DNA of 64,000 bases, taken from assembly GCF_013282155.1 (NCBI RefSeq), contig NZ_BLWI01000008.1:186001-250000 (forward strand). Direction: 5' to 3'. Positions 17,510 to 25,539 of this stretch are shown here, piece by piece (within the stretch, counting starts at the first letter, position 1; the number at the start of each line of letters is the position of its first letter). The notes under the pieces were generated by a model. That model had not been told where the DNA came from. It saw only the letters and a list, made by a program, of their open reading frames with translations, and did not search any database. Position numbers and translations under genes: made by a program. This stretch comes from Sulfitobacter sp. HGT1 (GTDB lineage: Bacteria; Pseudomonadota; Alphaproteobacteria; Rhodobacterales; Rhodobacteraceae).

Positions 17510-19014
17510 TGGAAACGTTTCTCGCCATTCTCACGGTCTTCACCCAACCTGAACTGCTTGCCCTTGTCGGCATAGGCACTTTTGCGGGCATCTATATTGG
17601 TGCCATCCCCGGCCTTTCGGTCACCATGGCCGTATCCATCCTGATTTCCTTTACCTTTTCATGGGACGTTTACCCCGCGATTTCGCTGATGGTCGGCATT
17701 TACATGGGCGGCGTCTATGGCGGGTCGCGCACTGCGATCTTGCTGAACATCCCCGGCGCACCATCGGCCATTGCAACGGCGATGGACGGCTATCCCATGG
17801 CGCAACGCGGCGAAGCGGGGCAAGCCATTGGCGTGACCACGGTTATGTCGTTCTTTGGCGGCCTAATTGGCATCTTAGTCTTGGCCCTTGCCGCCCCGTT
17901 CGTGTCCGAATTTGCCCTGACGTTCCAGCCGCGCGACTATATGCTGCTGGCGGTTTTGGGCATTCTTCTGGTCGGCTCGCTGTCCAGCGGGTCCATGGTG
18001 AAAGGCATCTTTGCCGGTGCGCTTGGCATCGCCATCGGTGCCGTCGGGCGCGACCCGCTGACCTTCACCGAGCGGTTCACCTTTGATTTCCAGATCATGG
18101 AAGGCGGGATTTCATTCATCGCCGTTATGATCGGCATGTTCGGTGTGTCCGAGGCGCTGATACAGTTGCAAAACGTCGGCATGAAGGCCGTGCGCCAGAA
18201 GATCGACAAGATCGTCCCGTCTTTCAGCACCATCAAGACCTATCTGCCGCTGTCGCTGCAAACCTCGACCATCGGGGTCATTATCGGCGCTTTACCCGGA
18301 ACCGGCGGCGATATCGCCGCGCTGATGGCCTATGACCATGCAAAACGGGTCACCAAGAACCCCAAGATACCTTTCGGCAAGGGCGCGATGGAAGGGCTGG
18401 TGGCCCCCGAAACAGCCAATAACGCAGCTGTCGGTGGCGCATTCATCCCGATGATGACGCTTGGTATTCCCGGCGATGCGGTGACTGCGATCATGATCGG
18501 TGCCCTGTTCATCCACGGTTTGAACCCCGGCCCGATGCTGATGATTGATCAGCCCGATATGTTCTGGTTTATTATCGGCGCATTGTTCACCGCGAACATC
18601 TTTATGCTGATCTTTGGCCTGACAGGTATCAAGATCTTCACCAAGATCGTCGAGATGCCGCGCTCCGTTATTATTCCGCTGATCCTGCTGTTGTCGATTG
18701 TCGGGGCCTATGCGGTTAACAACTCCATCACCGATGTTTACTGGATGCTTGGCTTTGGCGTCTTCGGGTATTTCATGCGCCATTACGGCTACCCTCTTGG
18801 TCCGGTGATTCTTGGCGTGATCCTGTCGCGTCTGCTGGATGACAACTGGCGCCGGGCAATCATCTCTGAGCGCGAGGATCTGGGCCGGTTTTTCCACGGC
18901 GTATTCACCAGCCCGCTGTCTTGTGTGCTGTTTGTCGCGGTGATCCTGATTTTCGTCAGCCAGACACCGCTTTGGACGGCAATCAAGAAACGCGTCTTCG
19001 CAAAGACATCCTGA
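17509..19014 (+). CDS. tctA: Tripartite tricarboxylate transporter large permease TctA
   Basis: A 501-residue, roughly 11-12-helix permease of normal TctA length. Family-typical glycine-rich motifs are present, for example AIPGLSVTMAVSIL near residues 27-40 and the internal repeat version IIGALPGTGGDIAALMAYDHAKR, followed by GAFIPMMTLGIPGDAVTAIM. It forms the proton- or sodium-driven channel of the tripartite carboxylate importer. The start overlaps the tctB stop by one base. It ends the transporter operon; the next gene is 166 bases away. Confidence 0.93.
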   Translation: METFLAILTVFTQPELLALVGIGTFAGIYIGAIPGLSVTMAVSILISFTFSWDVYPAISLMVGIYMGGVYGGSRTAILLNIPGAPSAIATAMDGYPMAQRGEAGQAIGVTTVMSFFGGLIGILVLALAAPFVSEFALTFQPRDYMLLAVLGILLVGSLSSGSMVKGIFAGALGIAIGAVGRDPLTFTERFTFDFQIMEGGISFIAVMIGMFGVSEALIQLQNVGMKAVRQKIDKIVPSFSTIKTYLPLSLQTSTIGVIIGALPGTGGDIAALMAYDHAKRVTKNPKIPFGKGAMEGLVAPETANNAAVGGAFIPMMTLGIPGDAVTAIMIGALFIHGLNPGPMLMIDQPDMFWFIIGALFTANIFMLIFGLTGIKIFTKIVEMPRSVIIPLILLLSIVGAYAVNNSITDVYWMLGFGVFGYFMRHYGYPLGPVILGVILSRLLDDNWRRAIISEREDLGRFFHGVFTSPLSCVLFVAVILIFVSQTPLWTAIKKRVFAKTS

Positions 19015-19180
19015 GCCCCGCGTCCGGACCCTCGTTTCCAGTCTCACACCGCGCAAAGTTATCGGCCTGATGGCCGGTAACACCGGTTCGGCCTGCCTGC
19101 TCTTGGCAATGCGGCGCTTGATCTGCGCGGGCATATCGGCAACCTTGTGATCAACGCAGCGCTGTCGCACACAAGGAGAC

Positions 19181-20260
19181 ATGGACGTGAGAAACATCCT
19201 TTGGTTTTTGGGACTGGTGATCGTCGGTTTGCTGGCCTACCTCGCCTTGTGGCCAGTAGCCGTGCGTCCCGCCGCTTGGGAGGCGCCTGAAAATGCGGGA
19301 TATACCGGCGATTTTGCCGCCAATGACCGCCTGACTGCGCTTGATCTGATCGGGCTGGACGGGCGCACCGGCCCTGAAGACGCCGATATCGGGCCAGATG
19401 GCCTGATCTATGTCGCCACCCATGACGGAGAGATCTTGCGCATCGAAAACGACGGTGCGGTCACATCCTTTGCCCAGACGAACGGCCGCCCCCTCGGGAT
19501 CGAATTTGCCGCGGATGGCACGCTCTATGTGGCCGATGCCTATCGCGGATTGCTGGCCGTTGACCGCGCGGGTCAGGTCAGCTTGCTGACCAACCAAGCC
19601 GAGGATGGCCGCCCGGTCCTGTATGCCGACGACCTTGATATCGCCGCAGACGGGGCCGTCTATTTTTCAGATGCCTCGACCCGGTTCGGTGCCGAAGCAA
19701 ATGGCGGCACGTTGGCGGCGTCGGTCCTCGATCTTGTTGAACACTCTGCCAATGGGCGTATCCTGAAATTCGACCCTGCCACTGGCAAGACGACGGTTTT
19801 CGCAGACGGATTGAATTTCGCCAATGGTGTCGCTGTGGACGAGGCAAGCAAAGCCGTGTTTGTGGTCGAAACAGGTGCCTATCGCGTCTGGCGCTTTCCC
19901 ATAAATGGCGGCCCCGGACAGGTGGTTTTGGACAACCTGCCGGGCTTTCCAGACAACATCAATAACGCGCCGGATGGCACATTCTGGGTGGGCCTTGTCA
20001 GTCCGCGCAATGCCATCATGGACAAGCTGTCGGGCAATCCCCCCCTGCGGCGCGTCATCATGCGCCTGCCCGATGCGATGAAACCCGCGCCGACGCGCTA
20101 TGGCTTTATCCTGCGCATGGATGCCGAGGGCCGCGTGATCGAAACGCTTCAGGATCCGGCAGGAAATTACGCGCTAACGACCGGGGCCGTCACCCTGCCA
20201 GACGGGCGTATTGCAGTGACATCCCTGACCGAACCGCGTTTGGGTGTGCTGGGCAATTGA
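19181..20260 (+). CDS. Membrane-anchored strictosidine synthase/SMP-30-like protein
   Basis: A 359-residue protein with an N-terminal helix (about residues 5-24, LWFLGLVIVGLLAYLALW) and a six-bladed beta-propeller. Repeating blades are seen in GPDGLIYVATHDGEI, DGTLYVADAYRGLLAV, ADGAVYFSDASTRFG and DGTFWVGLVSPRN. Members hydrolyse lactones or esters using a bound divalent metal. It probably works on the outer face of the inner membrane. AAGGAG precedes both the ATG at 19181 and a better-spaced GTG at 19187. It follows tctA by 166 bases and may process the imported carboxylate, but that is inference. Confidence 0.8.
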   Translation: MDVRNILWFLGLVIVGLLAYLALWPVAVRPAAWEAPENAGYTGDFAANDRLTALDLIGLDGRTGPEDADIGPDGLIYVATHDGEILRIENDGAVTSFAQTNGRPLGIEFAADGTLYVADAYRGLLAVDRAGQVSLLTNQAEDGRPVLYADDLDIAADGAVYFSDASTRFGAEANGGTLAASVLDLVEHSANGRILKFDPATGKTTVFADGLNFANGVAVDEASKAVFVVETGAYRVWRFPINGGPGQVVLDNLPGFPDNINNAPDGTFWVGLVSPRNAIMDKLSGNPPLRRVIMRLPDAMKPAPTRYGFILRMDAEGRVIETLQDPAGNYALTTGAVTLPDGRIAVTSLTEPRLGVLGN

Positions 20261-20321
20261 CGCATTTGGCGGGATGCCCTGCCCGTCATTCCACCCTTTA
20301 ACCGTCCAGCTATCGCAGCGT

Positions 20322-20750
20322 TCACACCTCAAGCAGTGCGGCAAGCGCGCTGCGCGGCTGCACCACATCGGCCAGTGTATAGCTGTCAAGCGTGGCAAAG
20401 AACGCCTCTTGCGCCTGGGCAAGCGGGCCGCGCAATCCGCAGGCTGGCAGGATCAGGCAGGATTTATTGGTTCCGAAACATTCAACCACCGGATCATTAC
20501 GCTTCATCGCCCGCACCACAGCACCAATGCTGATCAGATCGGCGCTGCGCCCAAGGGTCAGCCCGCCATTGCGCCCCCGTTCGGAGATCGCGAATCCTTC
20601 GGCAACCAGCTGCGTTGCGACCTTGGACAGGTGATGTTCGGACAAGTCGTACAGCAAGGCGATCTGTGATGTCGGCACCCGCGCAGGTGCCCGGACGGCC
20701 AATGTGATCAATATCCGCAAGGCGAAGTCGGTGAATTTGTCCAGTTGCAT
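20322..20750 (-). CDS. nsrR: Rrf2-family Fe-S regulator, NsrR-like
   Basis: A 142-residue Rrf2 protein starting MQLDKFTDFALRILI. The winged helix contains TSQIALLYDLSEHHLSKVA. Three cysteines in CFGTNKSCLILPAC can hold an Fe-S cluster; spacing is C-x6-C-x5-C. Its place beside a truncated haemoglobin and NirK genes points to NsrR, the NO-sensing repressor, rather than IscR. The start at 20750 is chosen because homologues begin at this methionine; the frame extends 30 bases further. It is divergent from the small membrane protein and haemoglobin pair, which are plausible targets. Confidence 0.8.
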   Translation of the reverse strand: MQLDKFTDFALRILITLAVRAPARVPTSQIALLYDLSEHHLSKVATQLVAEGFAISERGRNGGLTLGRSADLISIGAVVRAMKRNDPVVECFGTNKSCLILPACGLRGPLAQAQEAFFATLDSYTLADVVQPRSALAALLEV

Positions 20751-20831
20751 GGCGCTATATTTAGCATTTGAACTGCGCAATTAAAAGCGGTAGATAATAC
20801 GCATCAGAAATACTGATTAAAGGGACACCCC

Positions 20832-20987
20832 ATGACACTTTCCGAAGCTTTCCTGTGGCCTGGTACCAAAGTCTGCGAAAAACTGGGCGTCGATCCGGAG
20901 GGCGAGGCAGGATTGCTGCGCTGGATGGTCAACACCCTTGTCTATCTGGTGCTCAGCCTGATTTTTGTCTGGATTTTCGTGGTTTGA
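20832..20987 (+). CDS. 51-residue membrane protein coupled to truncated haemoglobin
   Basis: A short ORF starting ATG at 20832 after AAAGGG. It encodes a soluble N-terminal half (MTLSEAFLWPGTKVCEKLG) and one transmembrane helix (about residues 32-50, MVNTLVYLVLSLIFVWIFVV). Its stop TGA overlaps the TTG start of the haemoglobin gene. Composition and codon use look real, and the position between an NsrR-like gene and a haemoglobin gene suggests a role in NO or nitrite metabolism. A single cysteine is present at residue 15. No family was recognised. Confidence 0.65.
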   Translation: MTLSEAFLWPGTKVCEKLGVDPEGEAGLLRWMVNTLVYLVLSLIFVWIFVV

Positions 20988-21391
20988 CCATCCCGCCACG
21001 CATTCCGGTCACTGTGGACCAAATCCAGACAGTCGTGGCGCAATTCTATGCCCGCGTCCGCGCCCATCCCGTGCTTGGGCCGGTTTTTGCCGCCCATGTG
21101 ACCGACTGGCCCCCGCACGAGGCAAAGATCACGCTGTTCTGGCGCAACGCGCTTTTGCTGGAGCGGTGTTACAACGGCAACCCGATGCAGGTTCACGCCG
21201 CTGCGGGCAACGTCAAAAGCGACCACTTTGCGATCTGGCTTGCGCTGTTCGATGCGGTGCTTGAACAAGAACTCCCCCAGCCCCTTGCCCAGGCATGGTC
21301 GACACTGGCCCATCGCATCGGACGCGGGCTCAGCTACGGTCTTCCTTCGTCTTGTGGGAAACAGTCGGTGCCTGATCTAGGCGCGTTTTAG
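20984..21391 (+). CDS. Group III truncated haemoglobin
   Basis: A 135-residue globin. The N-terminal segment IPVTVDQIQTVVAQFYARVRAHPVLGPVF and the stretch HEAKITLFWRNALL fit group III truncated globins, with the proximal histidine expected in the later HFAIWLALFDAVL segment. These proteins bind O2 or NO and are linked to NO detoxification. The likely start is TTG at 20984, whose bases overlap the TGA of the preceding small gene, indicating reinitiation. Context (NsrR-like repressor upstream, NirV-NirK-pseudoazurin downstream on the other strand) supports a nitrosative-stress role. Confidence 0.85.
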   Translation: MTIPPRIPVTVDQIQTVVAQFYARVRAHPVLGPVFAAHVTDWPPHEAKITLFWRNALLLERCYNGNPMQVHAAAGNVKSDHFAIWLALFDAVLEQELPQPLAQAWSTLAHRIGRGLSYGLPSSCGKQSVPDLGAF

Positions 21392-21413
21392 GTCAGGCGT
21401 TGCGCGTTGCCCG

Positions 21414-22151
21414 CTAGCCCACGTCCGACACCAGCCGCATCCCCAAATGTGCAGGGGGTGCGCCAACCGCGCAGCCGCCTCTGGCAGGGTCACGGACAAG
21501 GTATGACATGACGGCTTCGTGTTCTCCTCCCATGACATAGGCGGGGCAGCGTGATGGGTCGGTCTTGCCGCCCTGCCCGCTGGCACCGGCATAGCAGTCT
21601 TGGGTCCATTCCCATACATTGCCATCCATATCCTCAATGCCCGCCGCTGTCGTGCTAAACGCACCGCTGGGACGCAAGGCGCGGCCGGTTGTATCGGCTT
21701 TCGTCAAATAGGCCGAAGCCCAGGTCAGGGACGGGTCGGTAAAGATCGGGTCGGGCTTTCGGGGCATCACGTCTTCGGCAAGCTCGGTCCATTCGGTGGC
21801 GGTGGGCAAGCGCCACACCGTGTCACTGCTGGCATTTATCCAGCGTAAATATTCCATCGCATCAGGATAGCTCAGGCCCGTTGCGGGGTAATCTGCGGCG
21901 GACGTCTTGCGTTTCATATCCAAGGTACAGTGCCCTGCCTCATGGCACGCCTGCCACTGCTCCACGGTGACTTCGCGGGTTTGCACGCGCAAGGTCTGCC
22001 CGCTGCGCAAGACCACTTTTGCGCTGAGACGATCAGGGGCAAATGCGGGATCGGGGCCGCGCATTACCTGCACGGCCCCGATCGCCAAAGCGACCAAGGC
22101 AACACCCCCGAGCAGGATCAACAGGCTCTTTTTGGACAGTGCATTGGTCAT
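21414..22151 (-). CDS. nirV: NirV, formylglycine-generating-enzyme-like protein
   Basis: A 245-residue protein with an N-terminal membrane anchor or signal helix (KKSLLILLGGVALVALAIG) followed by an FGE/sulfatase-modifying-factor fold. Family stretches are VTVEQWQACHEAGHC, DYPATGLSYPDAMEYLRWIN, WRLPTATEWTELAE and DMDGNVWEWTQDCY. NirV is encoded downstream of nirK in many denitrifiers; its role in nitrite reductase maturation is not settled. The ATG at 22151 has AGGGA seven bases upstream; an ATG 15 bases earlier also exists. It is the third gene of the pseudoazurin-nirK-nirV operon. Confidence 0.87.
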   Translation of the reverse strand: MTNALSKKSLLILLGGVALVALAIGAVQVMRGPDPAFAPDRLSAKVVLRSGQTLRVQTREVTVEQWQACHEAGHCTLDMKRKTSAADYPATGLSYPDAMEYLRWINASSDTVWRLPTATEWTELAEDVMPRKPDPIFTDPSLTWASAYLTKADTTGRALRPSGAFSTTAAGIEDMDGNVWEWTQDCYAGASGQGGKTDPSRCPAYVMGGEHEAVMSYLVRDPARGGCAVGAPPAHLGMRLVSDVG

Positions 22152-22171
22152 TTTTTTATCCCTCAAAGGGT

Positions 22172-23389
22172 TCAGGTCGCGAATTCATGCGGTGCTACCA
22201 CCTGCTCCATCAGCGAATTGTCCCACTCGCCCTCGACCACGAAATGCGCGGTTGCGCCCAGCAAAGCGGCCTCGATCAGGTTGTGGTTCACATAGGCGTA
22301 AACGCCGGGCTGCTCAAAGGTGTACATCGCCGCCATCGCAGTACCGCCCCGCACGAACCAGGTCTCAAGACCGGTCAAAGGCGCATCGCTGAACGAAGTT
22401 TCCCAGACATAGTTGCCATGCCCGCCGATCAGGTGCGGACGGCTGTCGCGGTTGGCCTGATTATGGATCATCAACACGGTTTCACCGACGTTGAACTTCA
22501 TCGCATTTTCGCCGGTGATCGCGCCCACAGCCCCGTTAAAGACACAGTGGGTCGGGGTCAGGGTCCGCATCGCTTCGATGCTGTCGGAATAGTCGTCGCC
22601 CGCAGCTTCATAGGTCATATATTCGCCATCCGCGTCTTTGGGCAGATAGTAATCCTGTTCACCGATATAGGCGATCTTGTCATAGGTCAGCAGGTTGCCA
22701 TCACCGTCTTTCAGACCGTCACGCGGCAGCACCATGACCGCGCCGTTCATGCCGTGGGTCACGTGATACGGGATCATCGCGCCACCGGGGGCACAGTGAT
22801 AGGTAAAGCAGCCCGGCTTGGTCGCCTTCCAGCGCAGCACGGTTTCTTCGCCGGGGAACACGTGGGTCAAACCACCGCCGCCCAAGGCACCGGTCGAGGC
22901 GTGAAAGTCGATGTTATGCTCCATCACGCTGTCGGCAGGGTTGCGCAATGTCAGCTCGACCATGTCGCCCTCATGGACGATGATCAGCGGGCCGGGGACC
23001 GAACCGTTGTAGGTCAGCGCCCAGACCGACGCGCCTGTATCCTCGTCCACGACCATCAGACGTTCGGTGGTTTCGAGGGTGACTTCGACGATTTTGGGCC
23101 CACCGGTCGCGACCTGTTCATGGACAGGCGCATAGGGGGGTGCGACCAGCTCTTGCTTGACGCGGGTATAGCCCGACAGGTCCGCAGGTTTTGCAGTGCT
23201 GTCAGCGGTTTGCTGCGCTGCTGCCTTGTACAGTTTTGCCGAAGTCGCGTTGGCGATATCAAGCTTTGGCGCGCGGGTACGCGCCATTGCGCCGGCCCCG
23301 GTCAGCGCCGCAGCACCCGCAAGGACAGAGCCGCGCAAAACGTTGCGACGGTTGGTTTTCATAAGGCCTGGGTTGATAAACTTTTTCAT
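22172..23389 (-). CDS. nirK: Copper-containing nitrite reductase NirK
   Basis: A 405-residue periplasmic enzyme reducing nitrite to NO. A Tat-type leader is visible ([18 protein letters not shown]). The copper ligands are recognisable: EHNIDFHAS provides type 1 and type 2 histidines, and [20 protein letters not shown] holds the His-Cys pair, the second type 1 His and the Met ligand. A second cupredoxin domain follows with [21 protein letters not shown]. The ATG at 23389 has AAAGGA 10 bases upstream; an earlier in-frame ATG is part of that ribosome site. Pseudoazurin, its likely electron donor, is encoded 56 bases upstream in the same operon. Confidence 0.97.
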   Translation of the reverse strand: MKKFINPGLMKTNRRNVLRGSVLAGAAALTGAGAMARTRAPKLDIANATSAKLYKAAAQQTADSTAKPADLSGYTRVKQELVAPPYAPVHEQVATGGPKIVEVTLETTERLMVVDEDTGASVWALTYNGSVPGPLIIVHEGDMVELTLRNPADSVMEHNIDFHASTGALGGGGLTHVFPGEETVLRWKATKPGCFTYHCAPGGAMIPYHVTHGMNGAVMVLPRDGLKDGDGNLLTYDKIAYIGEQDYYLPKDADGEYMTYEAAGDDYSDSIEAMRTLTPTHCVFNGAVGAITGENAMKFNVGETVLMIHNQANRDSRPHLIGGHGNYVWETSFSDAPLTGLETWFVRGGTAMAAMYTFEQPGVYAYVNHNLIEAALLGATAHFVVEGEWDNSLMEQVVAPHEFAT

Positions 23390-23445
23390 GACATGAGTTC
23401 CTTTCATTAGGATCGCAGGGCCATTCCGGTCCCGCAGTTGGGATT

Positions 23446-23877
23446 TCAGAGACCGCCGAGGGCCTCCTCAAATTTCTGTTTGGCTTTCTTGGGCAAGCGC
23501 CCTTCCAGAAAGCTGTCTGGGGCGGCGGCGTCATCACCAACGGCGATGACCATCACCATGCCCATGGCGTAATGCGGCTTACACTTTACGCCGTAAAAGC
23601 CCGGCTCGGTCAGGGTCACTTCGATCTCTTCGTTGATCTTGCCCACAAAGCTGGCAGCGCCTTCGGGCATCATGTCGTCGATACTTTCGGCATTGTGACC
23701 CTTGTCGGTGGCCAGAAACTTGACCGTGTCGCCAGCAGCGATGCGCAGGGCGGCGGGCTCGAATATCATCCGGCCCCCGTCACCCTTGTTCAGCATCTTG
23801 ACCTCAAAGGTCTCGGCCGAGGCCATACCGCCAAGGGCGACGATGATGGCGGCGGTTGTCAGTGCTTTGCGAAACAT
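23446..23877 (-). CDS. Pseudoazurin, electron donor to NirK
   Basis: A 143-residue type 1 copper protein with a signal peptide ending near [11 protein letters not shown]. Copper ligands are His in [10 protein letters not shown] and the Cys-His-Met set in [11 protein letters not shown]. The N-terminal [22 protein letters not shown] is characteristic of pseudoazurin rather than azurin. It carries electrons from cytochrome bc1 to NirK in the periplasm. AGAGGA precedes the ATG at 23877. A Dnr/NnrR-type box lies 62 bases upstream. The C-terminus has a short basic extension. Confidence 0.95.
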   Translation of the reverse strand: MFRKALTTAAIIVALGGMASAETFEVKMLNKGDGGRMIFEPAALRIAAGDTVKFLATDKGHNAESIDDMMPEGAASFVGKINEEIEVTLTEPGFYGVKCKPHYAMGMVMVIAVGDDAAAPDSFLEGRLPKKAKQKFEEALGGL

Positions 23878-23939
23878 TTCATTTCCTCTCAAATGGTTCA
23901 GTGTTGGCACCAGCGTAGCGGCCCCGCAGGGCGCGAACG

Positions 23940-23953
23940 TTGCGCAAGATCAA
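23940..23953 (-). promoter_or_regulatory. Dnr/NnrR-type box of the pseudoazurin-nirK-nirV operon
   Basis: Read on the minus strand the site is TTGAT-CTTG-CGCAA, fitting TTG-N8-CAA of the Crp/Fnr NO regulators. It lies 62 bases upstream of the pseudoazurin ATG. The same right half CGCAA and almost the same distance are found before norC. The adjacent divergent gene encodes the likely regulator. Confidence 0.65.
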
Positions 23954-24044
23954 ACTTCTGATCGGACGGGGGAAATTTCTTGAATGCTGGCAATTCAAGC
24001 CGGTTGCCTTTAAACACAAAGCATCGCGGTATCGGGACATCAAT

Positions 24045-24734
24045 GTGCACAGATTAGACGAAAGCCTGCTATCGCCGCTGCCGCCGTTTTCCATGCTGGA
24101 CCGGCCGCAGATCAGATCCATTCTGGACCGCGCCACCAGCCGCCGCTTTGACGCGGGCGCTGCGGTGTTCGACGAAGGCGCACCGGCGCGCAGTTTCTAT
24201 CTGTTGCTGGACGGGACAATCCGCGTGGTCAAAACCACACCGGACGGCGAACAGGTCACGGCCTTGCACATCCCCGCGGGGCAGTTGTTTGGCATTGCCC
24301 CCGCCTTCAGGCGCGACGCCTACCCCGCCACCGCCATTGCCGCGTCGGAACTGTTGACGCTGTGCTGGCCGGTATCGCTGTGGGAACCGTTTGTGGCGGA
24401 TTATCCGGGATTTGGCACTGAAACCTACAAAACGATCGGTGACCGCGTTGCCGAGATGAACAACCGCATCATCGAAATGTCGACACAGCACGTCGAACAG
24501 CGCGTCGCACGTGCGCTGTTGCGGCTGGTGAACCAGTCGGGCAAGCAAACCGCAGAAGGCATCGAAATCAGCTTTCCCATCACGCGGCAGGATGTGTCAG
24601 AGATGACAGGCACCACCTTGCACACCGTCAGCCGGCTGTTGAGCGCATGGGAAAAAGACGGTCTGGTCAGCAGCAAACGCAAAAAGATCGTCGTATGCGA
24701 CCCGCACCGCCTTGTGGCGTTGGGCGGCGCATAG
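24045..24734 (+). CDS. nnrR: Crp/Fnr-family NO-responsive regulator (Dnr/NnrR type)
   Basis: A protein of about 229 residues with a cyclic-nucleotide-binding-like beta-roll (SFYLLLDGTIRVVKTTPDGEQVTALHIPAGQLFGI), a long dimerisation helix (AEMNNRIIEMSTQHVEQRVARALLRLV) and a C-terminal winged helix (TRQDVSEMTGTTLHTVSRLLSAWEKDG). The N-terminal cysteine cluster of FNR is absent, so it is not an O2-sensing Fe-S type. That and the position between nir and nor genes point to Dnr/NnrR. The start is uncertain: GTG at 24045 gives the normal family length, while the frame is open back to 23940. Confidence 0.85.
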   Translation: MHRLDESLLSPLPPFSMLDRPQIRSILDRATSRRFDAGAAVFDEGAPARSFYLLLDGTIRVVKTTPDGEQVTALHIPAGQLFGIAPAFRRDAYPATAIAASELLTLCWPVSLWEPFVADYPGFGTETYKTIGDRVAEMNNRIIEMSTQHVEQRVARALLRLVNQSGKQTAEGIEISFPITRQDVSEMTGTTLHTVSRLLSAWEKDGLVSSKRKKIVVCDPHRLVALGGA

Positions 24735-24944
24735 CTACAGACCAACCGCAGCGTGCAATTCTGCACGAAAGGCCAGTTCATCCAGATCATAGGCAATGCA
24801 GGCGTCTATGACCGTGTGAAACGAACTGACCATACAGCCGATGCACAGCATCTTGTAGCGCAGGAAAACTCCGATGGTCTGTGGCCAAAGCGACATCAAC
24901 TTGTCCAGCGACAGATCAGGATCGTCTAAGCTTTGCTGTTTCAT
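24735..24944 (-). CDS. DUF1858-type small redox-disulfide domain protein
   Basis: A 69-residue protein matching the DUF1858 (hybrid-cluster-protein-associated redox disulfide) family: LDKLMSLWPQTIGVFLRYKMLCIGCMVSSFHTV with the CIGC pair. Such domains occur beside hybrid cluster protein, NO-related regulators and DUF542/RIC-type repair proteins. It probably binds a metal or Fe-S cluster, or acts by thiol chemistry, in nitrosative stress. It abuts the nnrR stop (24734/24735) in convergent orientation. No signal peptide is present, so it is cytoplasmic. Confidence 0.82.
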   Translation of the reverse strand: MKQQSLDDPDLSLDKLMSLWPQTIGVFLRYKMLCIGCMVSSFHTVIDACIAYDLDELAFRAELHAAVGL

Positions 24945-24999
24945 AGCGCTTGCCCCTCCTCTCCTATTGCCAGCCTAACCTCTTTAATCATTCCAAACG

Positions 25000-25013
25000 T
25001 TGTCCCAGCGCAA
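25000..25013 (+). promoter_or_regulatory. Dnr/NnrR-type box of the nor operon
   Basis: TTGTC-CCAG-CGCAA fits TTG-N8-CAA and ends 59 bases before the norC ATG. The spacing and the CGCAA half-site match the box before pseudoazurin-nirK, implying a shared activator. FNR proper would prefer an ATCAA right half. Confidence 0.65.
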
Positions 25014-25072
25014 ACTTCGGGTGCAACAGGGCTGCTATCGCTTTTCCGACATAACAATTGGAGGGCTAAGGG

Positions 25073-25525
25073 ATGGCCGAAATCCTGACGAAAACCCGCG
25101 CGCGCAATATTTTCTACGCAGGATCACTGTTCTTTGTGGTCATCTTTGTCGTGCTTACTGTGAACTCTCATCGGTATGTGGTGAACACATCAACCGCAGG
25201 CATGCCCCTGACCGAAGAGGTCGTTCTGGGCAAACATGTCTGGGAGCGGCATTCCTGCATCAACTGTCACACGTTGCACGGCGAAGGCGCGTATTTCGCG
25301 CCCGAGGTTGGCAACGTCATGACCCGTTGGGGCGTGCAGGACGACCCCGAAGCGGCGTTCGAGACCTTGCAAAGTTGGATGAATTCCCAACCCAGCGGCG
25401 TCGAAGGCCGCCGCCAGATGCCAAACTTCAACCTCACTGACGAAGAAATCCGCGCCTTGGCGGAGTTTTTGCGGTGGGCCGATCAAACCGACACGCAGGG
25501 CTGGCCGCCCAATGACGCGGGTTGA
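25073..25525 (+). CDS. norC: Nitric oxide reductase cytochrome c subunit
   Basis: A 150-residue membrane-anchored c-type cytochrome. An N-terminal helix (about residues 14-33, IFYAGSLFFVVIFVVLTVN) anchors it. The haem motif CINCH is at about residues 59-63 in WERHSCINCHTLHGEGAYFAPE, and the axial Met is in GRRQMPNF. It donates electrons to NorB. GGAGGG precedes the ATG. It is the first gene of norCBQD and follows a Dnr-type box. Length is normal. Confidence 0.97.
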   Translation: MAEILTKTRARNIFYAGSLFFVVIFVVLTVNSHRYVVNTSTAGMPLTEEVVLGKHVWERHSCINCHTLHGEGAYFAPEVGNVMTRWGVQDDPEAAFETLQSWMNSQPSGVEGRRQMPNFNLTDEEIRALAEFLRWADQTDTQGWPPNDAG

Positions 25526-25539
25526 GGAGGGAAATACTC

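Noticed and set aside
22043-23410. Plus-strand ORF antisense to nirK
   Set aside because: Composition is that of a reverse-strand shadow; NirK copper ligands are all present on the minus strand.
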